Positions 24,554 to 34,362 of a stretch of 64,000 bases of DNA are shown here, piece by piece (positions within the stretch are counted from its first letter, which is position 1; the number at the start of each line of letters is the position of its first letter). The stretch lies in contig CAKRCW010000010.1 in assembly GCA_934309145.1 (NCBI GenBank), forward strand, positions 41,300-105,299. The letters are read 5' to 3'. The notes under the pieces are model-generated. The model had not been told where the DNA came from, did not search any database, and saw only the letters and a program-made list of their open reading frames with translations. Source of the DNA: an uncultured Lachnospiraceae bacterium. GTDB lineage: Bacteria > Bacillota > Clostridia > Lachnospirales > Lachnospiraceae. The translations under genes were made by a program, and so were the position numbers.

Positions 24554-25931
24554 GTGTCTTAAGCTGTTTGTCACTTACGTCATCAAGCTCGACTATTCGT
24601 GATGCCTGTCTTGCTATTGAACGCTCGATATAGTTTCGTACCTCTCTGGCGTTAGCAAAGTTATCATCATGGGCTTCTGCCAGAGATGACAGATATTCCT
24701 TGGCGTATTTGCGGCCGGGCTCATTTGGTATATAATCTTGTTTTTTACACATGGACATGAAGATATCATATAGCTGTTCGCCTGTGTAATCTTCAAATAC
24801 AATATATTTATTGAATCTTGAACGAAGTCCAGGATTTGACTCAACGAATTCTTCCATAAGCTCTGTGTAGCCTGCAACAATTACTACAAGATTGTCACGG
24901 TTATCCTCCATCATCTTAAGGAGAGTGTCAACAGCCTCCTGCCCAAAATCCTTTCCGTCCTTTCCTGCTGTCAGGGTATAAGCCTCGTCTATAAATAAAA
25001 TGCCGCCCAATGCACTTTCTATAACACCTTTGGTTTTAGTTGCTGTCTGTCCTACATAACCTTCTACAAGTGTTGAACGATCAGCTTCTATGAGCTGTCC
25101 GCCTGAAACTACACCAAGACACTTATATATCTTGGCAAGAAGTCTTGCGACAGTAGTTTTGCCTGTTCCGGGATTGCCGGAGAAAACCATGTGTAATGAC
25201 ATTGCCGGCTGCTTCATACCTCTTTCCTCACGCATTTTATTAACTTTAAGAATATTAATCAGAGATTTGATGTCCTTCTTTACTGCATCAAGACCTGTGA
25301 GCTCATTTAACTCTTCCATTAAATCCTCAAGCTTCACATCCTCCTCAGGTATCTCGTTAGGATTGATATTTCCCTTCATGGCATTGACGGATGCCTGTAC
25401 TTTGTCTGTGCCAGAGGAAATGGTAGGTTTGCCTGCTTCGTAGAGCTTATGCTTTCTAAGATAGTTCTCAATCATTGTGGTGTAGGTTGTGAGCCTGTCC
25501 ACCTCTCCGTCATCTATTATGTTATTACATGCTATGAATTCCTGTCCAAGTGTGATGTATAGATTGAGCATACTTCTTGACTTGGAAAAGCCACTTGTCG
25601 TACATGCTGATTTGCCGGACAGGTCTGCCTCTGCAAAATATGTGATTGAGCGGGGAACAGTCTGTATAAATGAGGCGTCCGCAGTACGCTCCCTCTTAAA
25701 GGAAAGAAGCTTATCTAATGTGAAGTATTTGCCAAGGTAATCATGTATAAATGATATCTCAGGACACATAGTTCCGTGCTCTGTATCAAGGAGATAAGCC
25801 AGGAACTGGAGAAGGTCAAATTGTATCATTTCCTTCATGGATATTCCTGTCTTAGGACCGAAGCCCTGCTGTGTTATTATATCTCCATATATATAACAGT
25901 TATTTAACTCTTGTTTTAAATTTATATTCAT
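24516..25931 (-). CDS. CbxX/CfxQ (SpoVK-like) AAA+ ATPase
   Basis: A 471-aa protein with an unrecognised N-terminal half (1-200) and a C-terminal AAA+ module of the CbxX/SpoVK/EccA class. Walker A is GNPGTGKT (252-259), Walker B ILFIDEAYTL (about 311-320), sensor 1 VVIVAGY and the arginine region NPGLRSRF. Such ATPases remodel protein complexes: Rubisco activases, SpoVK, and EccA of mycobacterial ESX systems. The T7SS island is 21 kb away, so a link to it is only a possibility. GGAGGC lies upstream of the start. The gene runs against its neighbours, and its 3' end overlaps the glycosyltransferase gene. Confidence 0.87.
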   Translation of the reverse strand: MNINLKQELNNCYIYGDIITQQGFGPKTGISMKEMIQFDLLQFLAYLLDTEHGTMCPEISFIHDYLGKYFTLDKLLSFKRERTADASFIQTVPRSITYFAEADLSGKSACTTSGFSKSRSMLNLYITLGQEFIACNNIIDDGEVDRLTTYTTMIENYLRKHKLYEAGKPTISSGTDKVQASVNAMKGNINPNEIPEEDVKLEDLMEELNELTGLDAVKKDIKSLINILKVNKMREERGMKQPAMSLHMVFSGNPGTGKTTVARLLAKIYKCLGVVSGGQLIEADRSTLVEGYVGQTATKTKGVIESALGGILFIDEAYTLTAGKDGKDFGQEAVDTLLKMMEDNRDNLVVIVAGYTELMEEFVESNPGLRSRFNKYIVFEDYTGEQLYDIFMSMCKKQDYIPNEPGRKYAKEYLSSLAEAHDDNFANAREVRNYIERSIARQASRIVELDDVSDKQLKTLTKSDLTDIDPQ

Positions 25932-26020
25932 TAGCTGCCTCCGCTTAAATACATTATTTTATCCCAAACTACATACACAAGTATACATTGTATGGGGTTT
26001 CGCGTAAAGTGGGAAATAAG

Positions 26021-26049
26021 TTGAATAACCTAATTTTGTATGATAAAAT
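26021..26049 (+). promoter_or_regulatory. Promoter upstream of hisA
   Basis: TTGAAT (26021-26026) and TAAAAT (26044-26049) have a 17-bp spacer. It lies 37 bases before the HisA start, in the divergent region shared with the AAA-ATPase gene. Confidence 0.65.
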
Positions 26050-26085
26050 AATTTAGATTATTATACGATGATGAGGGGTGAAAAT

Positions 26086-26859
26086 ATGCATTTTCGTCCA
26101 TGTATTGATATACATAACGGTTCGGTCAAACAGATTGTGGGAGGCAGCCTTAGAGATGAGGCAAATGCGGCTACCGACAATTTTGTGTCAGAGCTGAATG
26201 GTGATTTTTATGCCAAAATGTATAAGAAGAGTGGCATAAAGGGAGGACATATAATTATCCTTAACCCTGTCGGAAGTGAGTATTATGAGGCAGACCTTAG
26301 GCAGGCAAAGCTTGCACTTGAGGCATATCCGAAGGGACTACAGATAGGCGGCGGCATAAATGCAGATAATGCAAAGACTTTTCTTGACATGGGGGCATCT
26401 CATGTTATAGTCACATCCTATGTGTTCCGTGATGGAAGAATTGATTTTGAACGCCTCAGGCTTCTGTCTAAGAGAGTAGGTAAAGAGCATCTTGTACTTG
26501 ATTTAAGCTGTAGAAAAAAGGATGATGGCTATTATATAGTGACAGACCGCTGGCAGAGGTTTACAGAGGTCAGGGTGTGTGCAGATACGCTTTCACTATT
26601 GTCGGAATTTTGCGACGAATACCTGATACATGCTGTTGATGTTGAGGGAAAGGCACATGGAATAGAGACGGAGCTTGTGGAGCTTCTTGCGGAGTGGAAC
26701 GGAATACCGATGACATATGCAGGTGGAGTTGGTTCATTTTCGGATTTGGAGAAGCTAAGACTTCTTGGCAGGAATAACATAGATGTCACTGTCGGAAGCG
26801 CACTCGATATATTTGGAGGGGATATGCCTTATGACAAGGTAGTGTCCTTCTGTGATTAG
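26086..26859 (+). CDS. hisA: HisA isomerase of the eukaryotic (yeast HIS6) type
   Basis: A 257-aa TIM-barrel enzyme that would convert ProFAR to PRFAR in histidine synthesis. The N-terminus FRPCIDIHNGSVKQIVGGSL is the hallmark of the eukaryotic-type subfamily (TIGR02129-like), distinct from the usual bacterial form. Later barrel loops are typical: LQIGGGINADNA, HVIVTSYVF, HLVLDLSCRK, and MTYAGGVGSFSD with VTVGSALD. Catalytic acids are expected at D8 and D128 or nearby. ATG 26086 follows GAGGGGTGA at normal spacing; the ATG at 26068 lacks one. No other his gene is near, so it stands alone. Confidence 0.88.
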   Translation: MHFRPCIDIHNGSVKQIVGGSLRDEANAATDNFVSELNGDFYAKMYKKSGIKGGHIIILNPVGSEYYEADLRQAKLALEAYPKGLQIGGGINADNAKTFLDMGASHVIVTSYVFRDGRIDFERLRLLSKRVGKEHLVLDLSCRKKDDGYYIVTDRWQRFTEVRVCADTLSLLSEFCDEYLIHAVDVEGKAHGIETELVELLAEWNGIPMTYAGGVGSFSDLEKLRLLGRNNIDVTVGSALDIFGGDMPYDKVVSFCD

Positions 26860-26902
26860 GAATGTTTTATCTAGCAATATATATATTAATAAGGGAGGTT
26901 TA

Positions 26903-29194
26903 ATGATGAAACGATTCAAGAAAACAGCAGCTATTATGCTTGCTGCTGCTATGACTCTGGCAATGGCAGGGTGCGGAAACCAGAGTAAGGATAAGGACAG
27001 CAAGGCAACTGATACAGATGCCGCTACAGCTTCCGATGCCGTGGTTATTGAGGATGACGGCGATTGGACAACCACAGAGGCAGAGGTGGTAGAGGACAAC
27101 AGATTTACTACAGTAGAGGGAGCCGATGCGATGGGTATCAATTTCGATGATGATGCCTTAGATGGTTTTGTAAGCTATGAGAACGGTGGAAAGTTCTCTC
27201 TGTATGCCGAGAACGGTGAGATGGTTGCAGACATAGAGAACAATGGTTCGGTTGAGCATGCATGCCAGGTGTACTATGATGGATTTACTATGGCTAAGGG
27301 ATGTGTTTACACAGTAAGCTTTGATGTGCGTTCTACAATTGAGCGTATTGTAGAGTGGAGAGTTCAGATTAATGGCGGCGATTACCATCCATATGCGAGT
27401 GATAAGATAACAATTGGTCCTGAAACTCAGACAATCACTATGGAATTTACTATGGAGGATAATTCTGATCCGGCACCTAGATTTGTTGTAAATATGGGAG
27501 CTGTAGATGGAATATCAGGTCTTGAGCCACATAAGATATATTTTGACAATATCTCGCTTTTTGTAACGGACAGCTCTAATGCTGAGAAGATAGTCGGAGC
27601 ACCTACACCTATTCAGGTAAAGGTTAATCAGATAGGCTATAAGCCGGATGATGCCAAGACTGTAGTTGTTACATCAGGTGATGACACTAAGTTTAAGATT
27701 GTTAAGGCGGATACAGAGGAGACTGTATATATAGGAGAGTATGGTGCATTGGCATTTGACGCTGCACTTGGCTCTGACGTTAAGCAGGGAGACTTCTCAG
27801 ATTTTAAATCGCCGGGTAAATATAAGATTATATCAAGTCCATCCGGTGCATCATATGAGTTTGAAATTGGTGATGGTTTATATGATGACATATATAAGGA
27901 TGTAATATTAATGCTCTACAACCAGAGATGCGGAACAGCCCTTGACAGTGCAATATCAGGTGACTTTGCACATGAGGCATGTCATATGCAGGAGGCTGTA
28001 ATCTACGGAGATGCTTCAGGCAAGAAGGTTGATGTCTCAGGCGGATGGCATGACGCAGGTGATTATGGACGTTATGTAGTATCAGGTGCTAAGACAGTTC
28101 AGGATTTATTCCTTGCATATGAGGATTACGGATATGATGCAGATGACGTAGGCATACCTGAGAGTGGAAATGGTGTTCCGGATCTTTTAGATGAAGTAAA
28201 ATATGAGCTTGACTGGATGCTTAAGATGCAGGATGAGACAAGTGGTGGAGTATATCATAAGGTAACTGCCCTTGTGTTCCCGGAGACAGTACTTGCCGTA
28301 GATGAGACAGCAGAGATGGTACTTGCACCTATATCATATACCGCAACAGGTGATTTTGCAGCAATTATGGCTAAGGCATCTGTTTTATATAAGGATATTG
28401 ACAGTGATTTTGCGGATACCTGTCTTGAGGCTGCCAAGAAGGCGTACAGCTATCTTGAGGCCAATCCGGATATGAAGGGTTACACCAATCCGGAGGAGAT
28501 TGTTACAGGAGAATATCCTGACAGTGGAAAGGCTGATGAGTATTTGTGGGCTGCTGCTGAGCTTTACATAGCTACAGGAGACAACAGTTATGTTGATGCC
28601 ATAAATGAGGTGCTTGGCGGTAACTACAACAAGGGGCTTGGATGGGCTGCAATCGGAACATATCCTTTGTATGATCTTGCCAAGGCGGATGGAATAGATG
28701 AGAGCCTTAAGAGTGCTGCTAAGGATGAGATACTTTGTCAGGCGGAAACGCTTCTTAAGAGCTGTGAGAAGTCAAACATATTTGTAAGTATTAAGAATTT
28801 CCCTTGGGGTAGTAATATGAATATTGCCAATGATGGAATGCTGTTCCTTATGGCAAATAACCTTGAGGCTAATGACAAATATCTTGAGTATGCTCAGAGG
28901 CAGAGAGATTATATCTTCGGTGTAAATGGTACAGGCTACTGTTATGTCACAGGATATGGTCAGTTGTCACCTGTAAGTACACATCACAGACCATCACAGG
29001 TTCTCGGAGAGACAATGCCTGGTATGTTAGTTGGTGGTGCGGACAGTGGTCTTGAGGATCCATATGCGAATGCAGTTTTATATGGTGTATCACCTGCACT
29101 TTGCTATGTTGATAACTCACAGAGCTTCTCATGTAACGAGGTTACAATATACTGGAATTCACCACTTATATATCTTATGACAGGATTACAGTAG
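26903..29194 (+). CDS. GH9 family cellulase lipoprotein with CBM4/9-like and Ig-like domains
   Basis: A 763-aa exported glycoside hydrolase. The lipobox LAMAGC (Cys24) anchors it to the outer face of the membrane. An acidic Ser/Thr linker is followed by a CBM4/9-like beta-sandwich (about 65-225), a CelD_N-type Ig-like domain (VKVNQIGYKPDDAKTVVV, 230-320) and the GH9 (alpha/alpha)6 barrel. Catalytic motifs are intact: GGWHDAGDYGRY (Asp pair near 383-386), HHRPSQ and CNEVTIYWNSP (Glu746). It should cut beta-1,4-glucans or related plant glucans at the cell surface. GGGAGG before ATG 26903 decides the start. The gap to hisA is 43 bases. Confidence 0.92.
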   Translation: MMKRFKKTAAIMLAAAMTLAMAGCGNQSKDKDSKATDTDAATASDAVVIEDDGDWTTTEAEVVEDNRFTTVEGADAMGINFDDDALDGFVSYENGGKFSLYAENGEMVADIENNGSVEHACQVYYDGFTMAKGCVYTVSFDVRSTIERIVEWRVQINGGDYHPYASDKITIGPETQTITMEFTMEDNSDPAPRFVVNMGAVDGISGLEPHKIYFDNISLFVTDSSNAEKIVGAPTPIQVKVNQIGYKPDDAKTVVVTSGDDTKFKIVKADTEETVYIGEYGALAFDAALGSDVKQGDFSDFKSPGKYKIISSPSGASYEFEIGDGLYDDIYKDVILMLYNQRCGTALDSAISGDFAHEACHMQEAVIYGDASGKKVDVSGGWHDAGDYGRYVVSGAKTVQDLFLAYEDYGYDADDVGIPESGNGVPDLLDEVKYELDWMLKMQDETSGGVYHKVTALVFPETVLAVDETAEMVLAPISYTATGDFAAIMAKASVLYKDIDSDFADTCLEAAKKAYSYLEANPDMKGYTNPEEIVTGEYPDSGKADEYLWAAAELYIATGDNSYVDAINEVLGGNYNKGLGWAAIGTYPLYDLAKADGIDESLKSAAKDEILCQAETLLKSCEKSNIFVSIKNFPWGSNMNIANDGMLFLMANNLEANDKYLEYAQRQRDYIFGVNGTGYCYVTGYGQLSPVSTHHRPSQVLGETMPGMLVGGADSGLEDPYANAVLYGVSPALCYVDNSQSFSCNEVTIYWNSPLIYLMTGLQ

Positions 29195-29208
29195 ACAGGA
29201 GTGGGAAT

Positions 29209-32200
29209 ATGCTGGGACTCATAAATAGATTCCTGAATAATGATAAGATACGTTATCTTATTGCAGGCGGATGTACAACCTTTGTTAATTTAATTGCATT
29301 TTATTTACTGAGAACCCTTACAACTATAGATAGGAATGTATGTAATGTTATAGCCATTTGTATGGCTATAACATTTGCATATTTTGCAAACAAATTTTTT
29401 GTGTTCAGAAGTAAGACAGAGGGGATAAGTCAGGCAGTTGTCGAGGCCTTAAGCTTTGTCGGTGCAAGAGTTGTATCTATGGCAGTTGAAGTATTGGGCT
29501 TTGCCATATTATGCGACAGCTTCAGATTAAATGAACTTGTATCTAAACTTGTAGTACAGTTCATAGTTATAGTTTTAAATTATTTCTTTAGCAAGGTATT
29601 TGTATTTCGTGAGAAGAGAAGAAGCATTGCTGACAAGGTGAAGGATAATTATTGTATATATTGTCCTTTTTTAATAGTTTTTATGCTTGTCACAATAATT
29701 GCGATAGCAGAAAAGGTTATGCCATTTGGACCTAACTCGTTAAGCCTGATTGACAGCCTTCATCAGTATCTGCCATTCTTTGCTGAGTACAGAAATAAGC
29801 TCGTCAACGAGGGGAGTCTGTTCTATACATGGAATATAGCCTTGGGCTCTAACTTTATGTCGCTGTCGGCATACTACCTTTCAAGCCCATTTAACTATCT
29901 GTTTTTGTTGTTTGGTAAGGAGGATATTCCAACTGTATTTACAATAATCATAGCACTAAAGCTTTCTCTAAGTGCCTCAAGCATGGCATATTTTCTGTCA
30001 TACAAGGATGCGAAGCTTGTAGATGGAAGCTACGAGAATGGTAAGAGCAGAAATCCTGTGATAATAGGTATAGCACTTGCATATGCTCTTTCCAACTATG
30101 TAATAGGATATAACTGGAACATAATGTGGCTTGACTGCATTATGATATTCCCTCTTATAATACTTGGGTTTAAACGTCTTATGGAGGACGGCAATCCTAA
30201 GCTGTATGTACTTTCTCTTTTTTATTGCCTGTACTGTAATTATTATATAGGCTTTATTGTATGCCTGTTTCTTGTGCTGTGGTTCTTTGCGTACAATCAC
30301 AGAAGAATAAAAATGTTTTTTGTACATGGAATAAGATTTGCGATATATTCATTGGCGGCAGGGGGCTTGTCAGCGTTTTTGCTGATACCTGCATATTATG
30401 GAATTATGGCAACCTCCTCAGCCAAGGCAGATATACCAAAATGGGAGTGGTATGGCAGCATATTCAATATGTTCAGACAACAGCTGTTCCTTACTGAGCC
30501 GATAACAAATCAGACCTTTGATGGAAATGCTAATCTTTACTGTGGTATGTTTGCAGTATTTGCGATGTTTCTTTATATATTTGACAGGAAAATACGTCTC
30601 AGGGAGAAAATAAGCAAGGTTTTGCTGCTTGCCATCCTGATGATAAGCTTTAATGCGACAACCCCTAACTTTATATGGCATGGAATGCATGACCAGTATG
30701 GAATACCAAACAGATTTTCATTTCTGTATATATTTATCCTGCTTGTGATGGCTTATGATGTGCTAAGGCATATGAGAAAAATAAAAACGCCATACATAAT
30801 AGTTTCAGCAATGCTCTCCATGGTATTTATTGCACTGTGCTCATTGGAGTCGGATGGAGGTATTCCTGACAGAGTGCTTATATGGTCAGCCGTTATGCTG
30901 CTTATATATGCAGCCGTTTGTGCATTTTACTCATCTAAGCTGTTTAAGAAAAAGGCATTTGTGATAGCCTTTACGGCGGTATGCTCACTTGAAATTATAG
31001 CAAATGCGGCATATGGCTTTGGCGATAACGGATATGCAGATTACCGCGGTAATTATAACACTTCGCCTGCTGTGACTGCGGCATATGATAAGGTGAGGGC
31101 GATTGAGGCTGTTAATAATAACGGATTTTATCGTGCTGAGCTTATGGATTCAAAGGTTCTTGATGAGGCAACCTGGTATAGTATGCCGAGTGTTGGTACA
31201 TTTTGCTCTACTGTTTTGGGCGAGGCGGTTCACACGATGGGAAGGCTTGGGTTTTATACAGGCGCAAATGAGTTTTTATATATGGGTTCAACTCCATTTA
31301 CGAACTCTATATTTAACGTGAAATATCTGTTCTACAGAGAAGGGGATTTAAACAACTATGCATTTGACTATATGACAGAGGAGCAGGGAGTTGGAATATA
31401 TAAGAATCCATACCCGCTTTCACTTGGGTTTGCAGTGTCAGAGTCAGTAAAGGACTGGAACAGGGATGACAACTTACCGCTTAACGGTCAGAATTCGCTT
31501 GCGTTTGCGATGACGGGCGGAGTTCCATTTATGAATACAGTATTGCCGGGCCTGATGGTTACAAGTGATACATGTACAGCGACCGTGAACAACCAGACAA
31601 TAACTTATACACCTGATAAAGCAGGAGATGCTTCATTTATGGTTGCATTTTCGGCACCTAGAGATGGAGATTACTATATTAACTGCCGGGGTAACAGCAT
31701 AAATAAGATTCACATATATATTAACGGTGAGGAATATGCTTACGACAGATATCAGATACAAATATTTCATCTTGGTAAGCTCTCAGAGGGTGATTATGTA
31801 TCAGTTGAGTATTGCTATAAGAATATAAGCGACAGTCAGGCAACAGCATCATTATATATGGCAACCTTTGATGAGGTGGCATACAGAAGTGTATATGAAG
31901 ACCTATACAAAAATATGCTTGATGTTGATGATTACGATGATGGCTATGTGCATGGAACTATTAATATAGATGAAGGACAGACATTGTTTACTTCTATTCC
32001 ATATGATAAGGGCTGGACGCTTAAGGTTGATGGCAAAAAGGCTGATTATTACAAGGTTTGTGGTGCATTTATAGGTGCTGACCTTGATGTGGGTGAGCAT
32101 GAGATTGAGTTTATTTATACTCCTGAGGGGTTATACATAGGAATAGCAGTTACACTGGTGTCAATGCTGGTGTTTATCTTAGGATTAATGCACAATAGTA

Positions 32201-32268
32201 ATAAAAATGCTAGTGAAAAACTAGTAAAAAATAACAATAATGAGATTGACCGAAATTCAAATGTATAG
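29209..32268 (+). CDS. GtrA-YfhO fusion membrane protein
   Basis: A 1019-aa polytopic protein. Residues 1-140 are a GtrA domain with four TM helices (YLIAGGCTTFVNLIAFYLLR; FAYFANKFFVF; NYFFSKVFVF), the type that moves or flips lipid-linked sugars. Residues about 150-990 are a YfhO-type GT-C fold protein (DSLHQYLPFFAEYRNKL, then about twelve TM helices and a large exported beta domain with YDKGWTLKVDGKKADY). In Firmicutes, YfhO proteins glycosylate lipoteichoic acid, and a GtrA partner is usually a separate gene. Here the two functions are joined. GGAG precedes the ATG, 14 bases after the GH9 stop. Confidence 0.88.
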   Translation: MLGLINRFLNNDKIRYLIAGGCTTFVNLIAFYLLRTLTTIDRNVCNVIAICMAITFAYFANKFFVFRSKTEGISQAVVEALSFVGARVVSMAVEVLGFAILCDSFRLNELVSKLVVQFIVIVLNYFFSKVFVFREKRRSIADKVKDNYCIYCPFLIVFMLVTIIAIAEKVMPFGPNSLSLIDSLHQYLPFFAEYRNKLVNEGSLFYTWNIALGSNFMSLSAYYLSSPFNYLFLLFGKEDIPTVFTIIIALKLSLSASSMAYFLSYKDAKLVDGSYENGKSRNPVIIGIALAYALSNYVIGYNWNIMWLDCIMIFPLIILGFKRLMEDGNPKLYVLSLFYCLYCNYYIGFIVCLFLVLWFFAYNHRRIKMFFVHGIRFAIYSLAAGGLSAFLLIPAYYGIMATSSAKADIPKWEWYGSIFNMFRQQLFLTEPITNQTFDGNANLYCGMFAVFAMFLYIFDRKIRLREKISKVLLLAILMISFNATTPNFIWHGMHDQYGIPNRFSFLYIFILLVMAYDVLRHMRKIKTPYIIVSAMLSMVFIALCSLESDGGIPDRVLIWSAVMLLIYAAVCAFYSSKLFKKKAFVIAFTAVCSLEIIANAAYGFGDNGYADYRGNYNTSPAVTAAYDKVRAIEAVNNNGFYRAELMDSKVLDEATWYSMPSVGTFCSTVLGEAVHTMGRLGFYTGANEFLYMGSTPFTNSIFNVKYLFYREGDLNNYAFDYMTEEQGVGIYKNPYPLSLGFAVSESVKDWNRDDNLPLNGQNSLAFAMTGGVPFMNTVLPGLMVTSDTCTATVNNQTITYTPDKAGDASFMVAFSAPRDGDYYINCRGNSINKIHIYINGEEYAYDRYQIQIFHLGKLSEGDYVSVEYCYKNISDSQATASLYMATFDEVAYRSVYEDLYKNMLDVDDYDDGYVHGTINIDEGQTLFTSIPYDKGWTLKVDGKKADYYKVCGAFIGADLDVGEHEIEFIYTPEGLYIGIAVTLVSMLVFILGLMHNSNKNASEKLVKNNNNEIDRNSNV

Positions 32269-32274
32269 TAATAT
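32246..32274 (+). promoter_or_regulatory. Promoter of the hybrid histidine kinase gene
   Basis: TTGACC (32246-32251), a 17-bp spacer and TAATAT (32269-32274) overlap the stop codon of the preceding gene. Confidence 0.65.
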
Positions 32275-32314
32275 ATTATATAAACAATAAGGCAAGATAG
32301 GGGTGTTTCAGATT

Positions 32315-34084
32315 ATGGAAAAACTAAAGGAATTGGGGTGGCAGAAGGTTCTAATAATTGCAGCCGTCTTAGAACTTGTTCTCGGTATAGTGTTTGGTGC
32401 TATATTTAAGTCAGTGCCTGCGGGAATTATTACAGGTATTCTGTCAGCGGCAATAACGGGATTTGTGTTATTTGCCCTATGTGGAAATGAATTATCAGGA
32501 CATTCAAAGATTGACAAGTACAAGAAATTGTTCATGAATCTCCCGATAGGCTTTGCACAGGCAAAGATTATAACTGACTCTATGGGAAACAGCAATGGTT
32601 ATTGTATAGTAGAGGCGAACGAGAAGTTTGGAAACTACTTTAATCTTGATGCTTCTGATTACGAGGGCAAGATACTTGGAGAGAGTAAGATAGAAGTACT
32701 TCAGGATATCAACGCATGGTTTACAGCTTATAACACATCAGGCACAAAAGAAGGAGACCTGATGGATGTTGAGATTACCATGGAGAAGCTTGGTAAAGTA
32801 TTTAATACAGTAATGTATAAATCAGAATCAGACTACATCAACATGGTAGTTATAGATATAACGGATCAGAAGGAGACAGAGAATAAGCTCTCTAAGGCTA
32901 TTGAGGATGCTAATGCCGCATATAAGACTCAGGCTGAGTTCCTTGCTAACATGAGCCATGAGATTAGAACTCCTATTAACGGTATTCTTGGTATGCTCCA
33001 GCTTACACTTATGGCAGATGATTTGCAGGCAGATTACAGAGATAACCTTTACACTGCAAAGAACTGTGCTGATACACTCCTTAGATTGATTAATGATATT
33101 CTTGATATAAGTAAGCTTGAGGCTGGTAAGTATAACCTTAAGGAAGAGATATTTGATATTAAGAGTGCTATAGAAGAAACTGTTGCTGCACAGGTTCCGC
33201 TTGCAACCAACAAGGGACTTGCACTTGATTGTAACTTTGGTAATAACATTCCTAAGCTTGTTAAGGGTGATGGACAGAGAATTCAGCAGATACTTAACTG
33301 TCTGTTATCTAACGCTCTTAAGTTTACATCTGAGGGTAGTGTAAGAGTTAAGATAGCTGCCATAGATGCGGACAAGGAGAAGATTAATATAAGAATTGCC
33401 GTAGCTGATTCAGGTATCGGTATTTCTGAGAAGAATATGGATAAGCTCTTTATCAGATTCTCTCAGGTAGATTCATCAGATACAAGAAAGTACGGTGGAA
33501 CAGGTCTTGGACTTGTTATTTCTAAGCAGATTGCAGAGCTTATGGGCGGTACAATTACTGTTCAGAGTAAAGAGGGAATTGGTTCTACATTTATAGCTGA
33601 GATACCTCTTAAGGTTGTAAAGGCTGCTGAGGTTGATTCGCAGAAGGATACAGAAAAGAAGCAGGATGATGCAGCATTGTTCTCTATAAATGCACACAGC
33701 AAGGCTCGTATTCTTGTAGCAGAGGATGAGCCAGTAAACCAGCAGGTTATCGGTAAGCTCCTTGGTATGGCAGGCTTCTCATATGATATAGCTGAGAATG
33801 GTGAGAAGGCTATAGAGTTATTCAAGCAAAAGACATACGACGCAGCGTTATTTGATGTTCAGATGCCCGTTATGGATGGTATAGCTGCTACTCAGGAAAT
33901 TCGTGAGATAGAGCAGAAGGAACACAGAAAGAGACTTCCAATAATCGCCGTTACTGCAAGAGCAATGTTCGGAGATAAGGAACGTATCTTAGAGAATAAG
34001 TTAGATGATTACATAGCTAAGCCTTATAATCTTAATACTGTTGTTGAGACACTTAATAAGTATATCGATAAGAAGGAAGATTAA
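32315..34084 (+). CDS. Hybrid sensor histidine kinase / response regulator
   Basis: A 589-aa membrane sensor. Two TM helices (about 11-30 and 36-57) join almost directly, leaving no sensor loop outside. A PAS-like domain (about 70-185), then HisKA with ANMSHEIRTPINGILG (His215), HATPase (GTGLGLVISKQ) and a C-terminal receiver (RILVAEDEPVNQQV; Asp near 513 in ALFDVQMPVMDG) follow. The receiver has no output domain, so signal should pass to a phosphotransfer protein or regulator elsewhere. A GTG at 32303 is possible, but the ATG at 32315 gives the normal N-terminus. No cognate regulator is adjacent. Hairpins follow the gene. Confidence 0.9.
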   Translation: MEKLKELGWQKVLIIAAVLELVLGIVFGAIFKSVPAGIITGILSAAITGFVLFALCGNELSGHSKIDKYKKLFMNLPIGFAQAKIITDSMGNSNGYCIVEANEKFGNYFNLDASDYEGKILGESKIEVLQDINAWFTAYNTSGTKEGDLMDVEITMEKLGKVFNTVMYKSESDYINMVVIDITDQKETENKLSKAIEDANAAYKTQAEFLANMSHEIRTPINGILGMLQLTLMADDLQADYRDNLYTAKNCADTLLRLINDILDISKLEAGKYNLKEEIFDIKSAIEETVAAQVPLATNKGLALDCNFGNNIPKLVKGDGQRIQQILNCLLSNALKFTSEGSVRVKIAAIDADKEKINIRIAVADSGIGISEKNMDKLFIRFSQVDSSDTRKYGGTGLGLVISKQIAELMGGTITVQSKEGIGSTFIAEIPLKVVKAAEVDSQKDTEKKQDDAALFSINAHSKARILVAEDEPVNQQVIGKLLGMAGFSYDIAENGEKAIELFKQKTYDAALFDVQMPVMDGIAATQEIREIEQKEHRKRLPIIAVTARAMFGDKERILENKLDDYIAKPYNLNTVVETLNKYIDKKED

Positions 34085-34096
34085 GGTATGCGTATT

Positions 34097-34174
34097 ATGG
34101 GTATACTATAAGATACCTCGCAGACGCACTTGTGTTCATAACGGTCTGCTTAGGTATCTATAGTATACTTCCAT
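34097..34174. repeat. Long imperfect inverted repeat after the histidine kinase gene
   Basis: The arms 34097-34125 and 34144-34174 pair over about 27 bp with small bulges and an 18-nt loop (GCACTTGTGTTCATAACG). No T-run follows. It has the same plan as the long arms of the structured elements at 18.0, 35.6 and 38.5 kb but lacks their conserved core. Confidence 0.65.
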
Positions 34175-34255
34175 AACATATACATATATTATATTTGCAT
34201 ATTAAAAAATGTTAGTGATATGCTGTTATATAATTATTAATTATATAAACATAAA

Positions 34256-34290
34256 ATAAATCACACCAGAAATGCCCTGGTGTGATTTAT
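34256..34290. terminator. Bidirectional terminator between convergent genes
   Basis: A perfect 14-bp stem (34256-34269 with 34277-34290) has A-rich and T-rich flanks and lies between the plus-strand kinase gene and the minus-strand zinc-ribbon gene. Confidence 0.8.
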
Positions 34291-34362
34291 TTATGTTGTA
34301 TGATATTGCGTAGCATCTGCAACTTCTATCATACATACATATATGACATTATATGTTATATA

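Noticed and set aside
32303..32314. GTG start at 32303 for the histidine kinase
   Set aside because: The AGGGG lies one base before it, too close for initiation; ATG 32315 is the more usual start.
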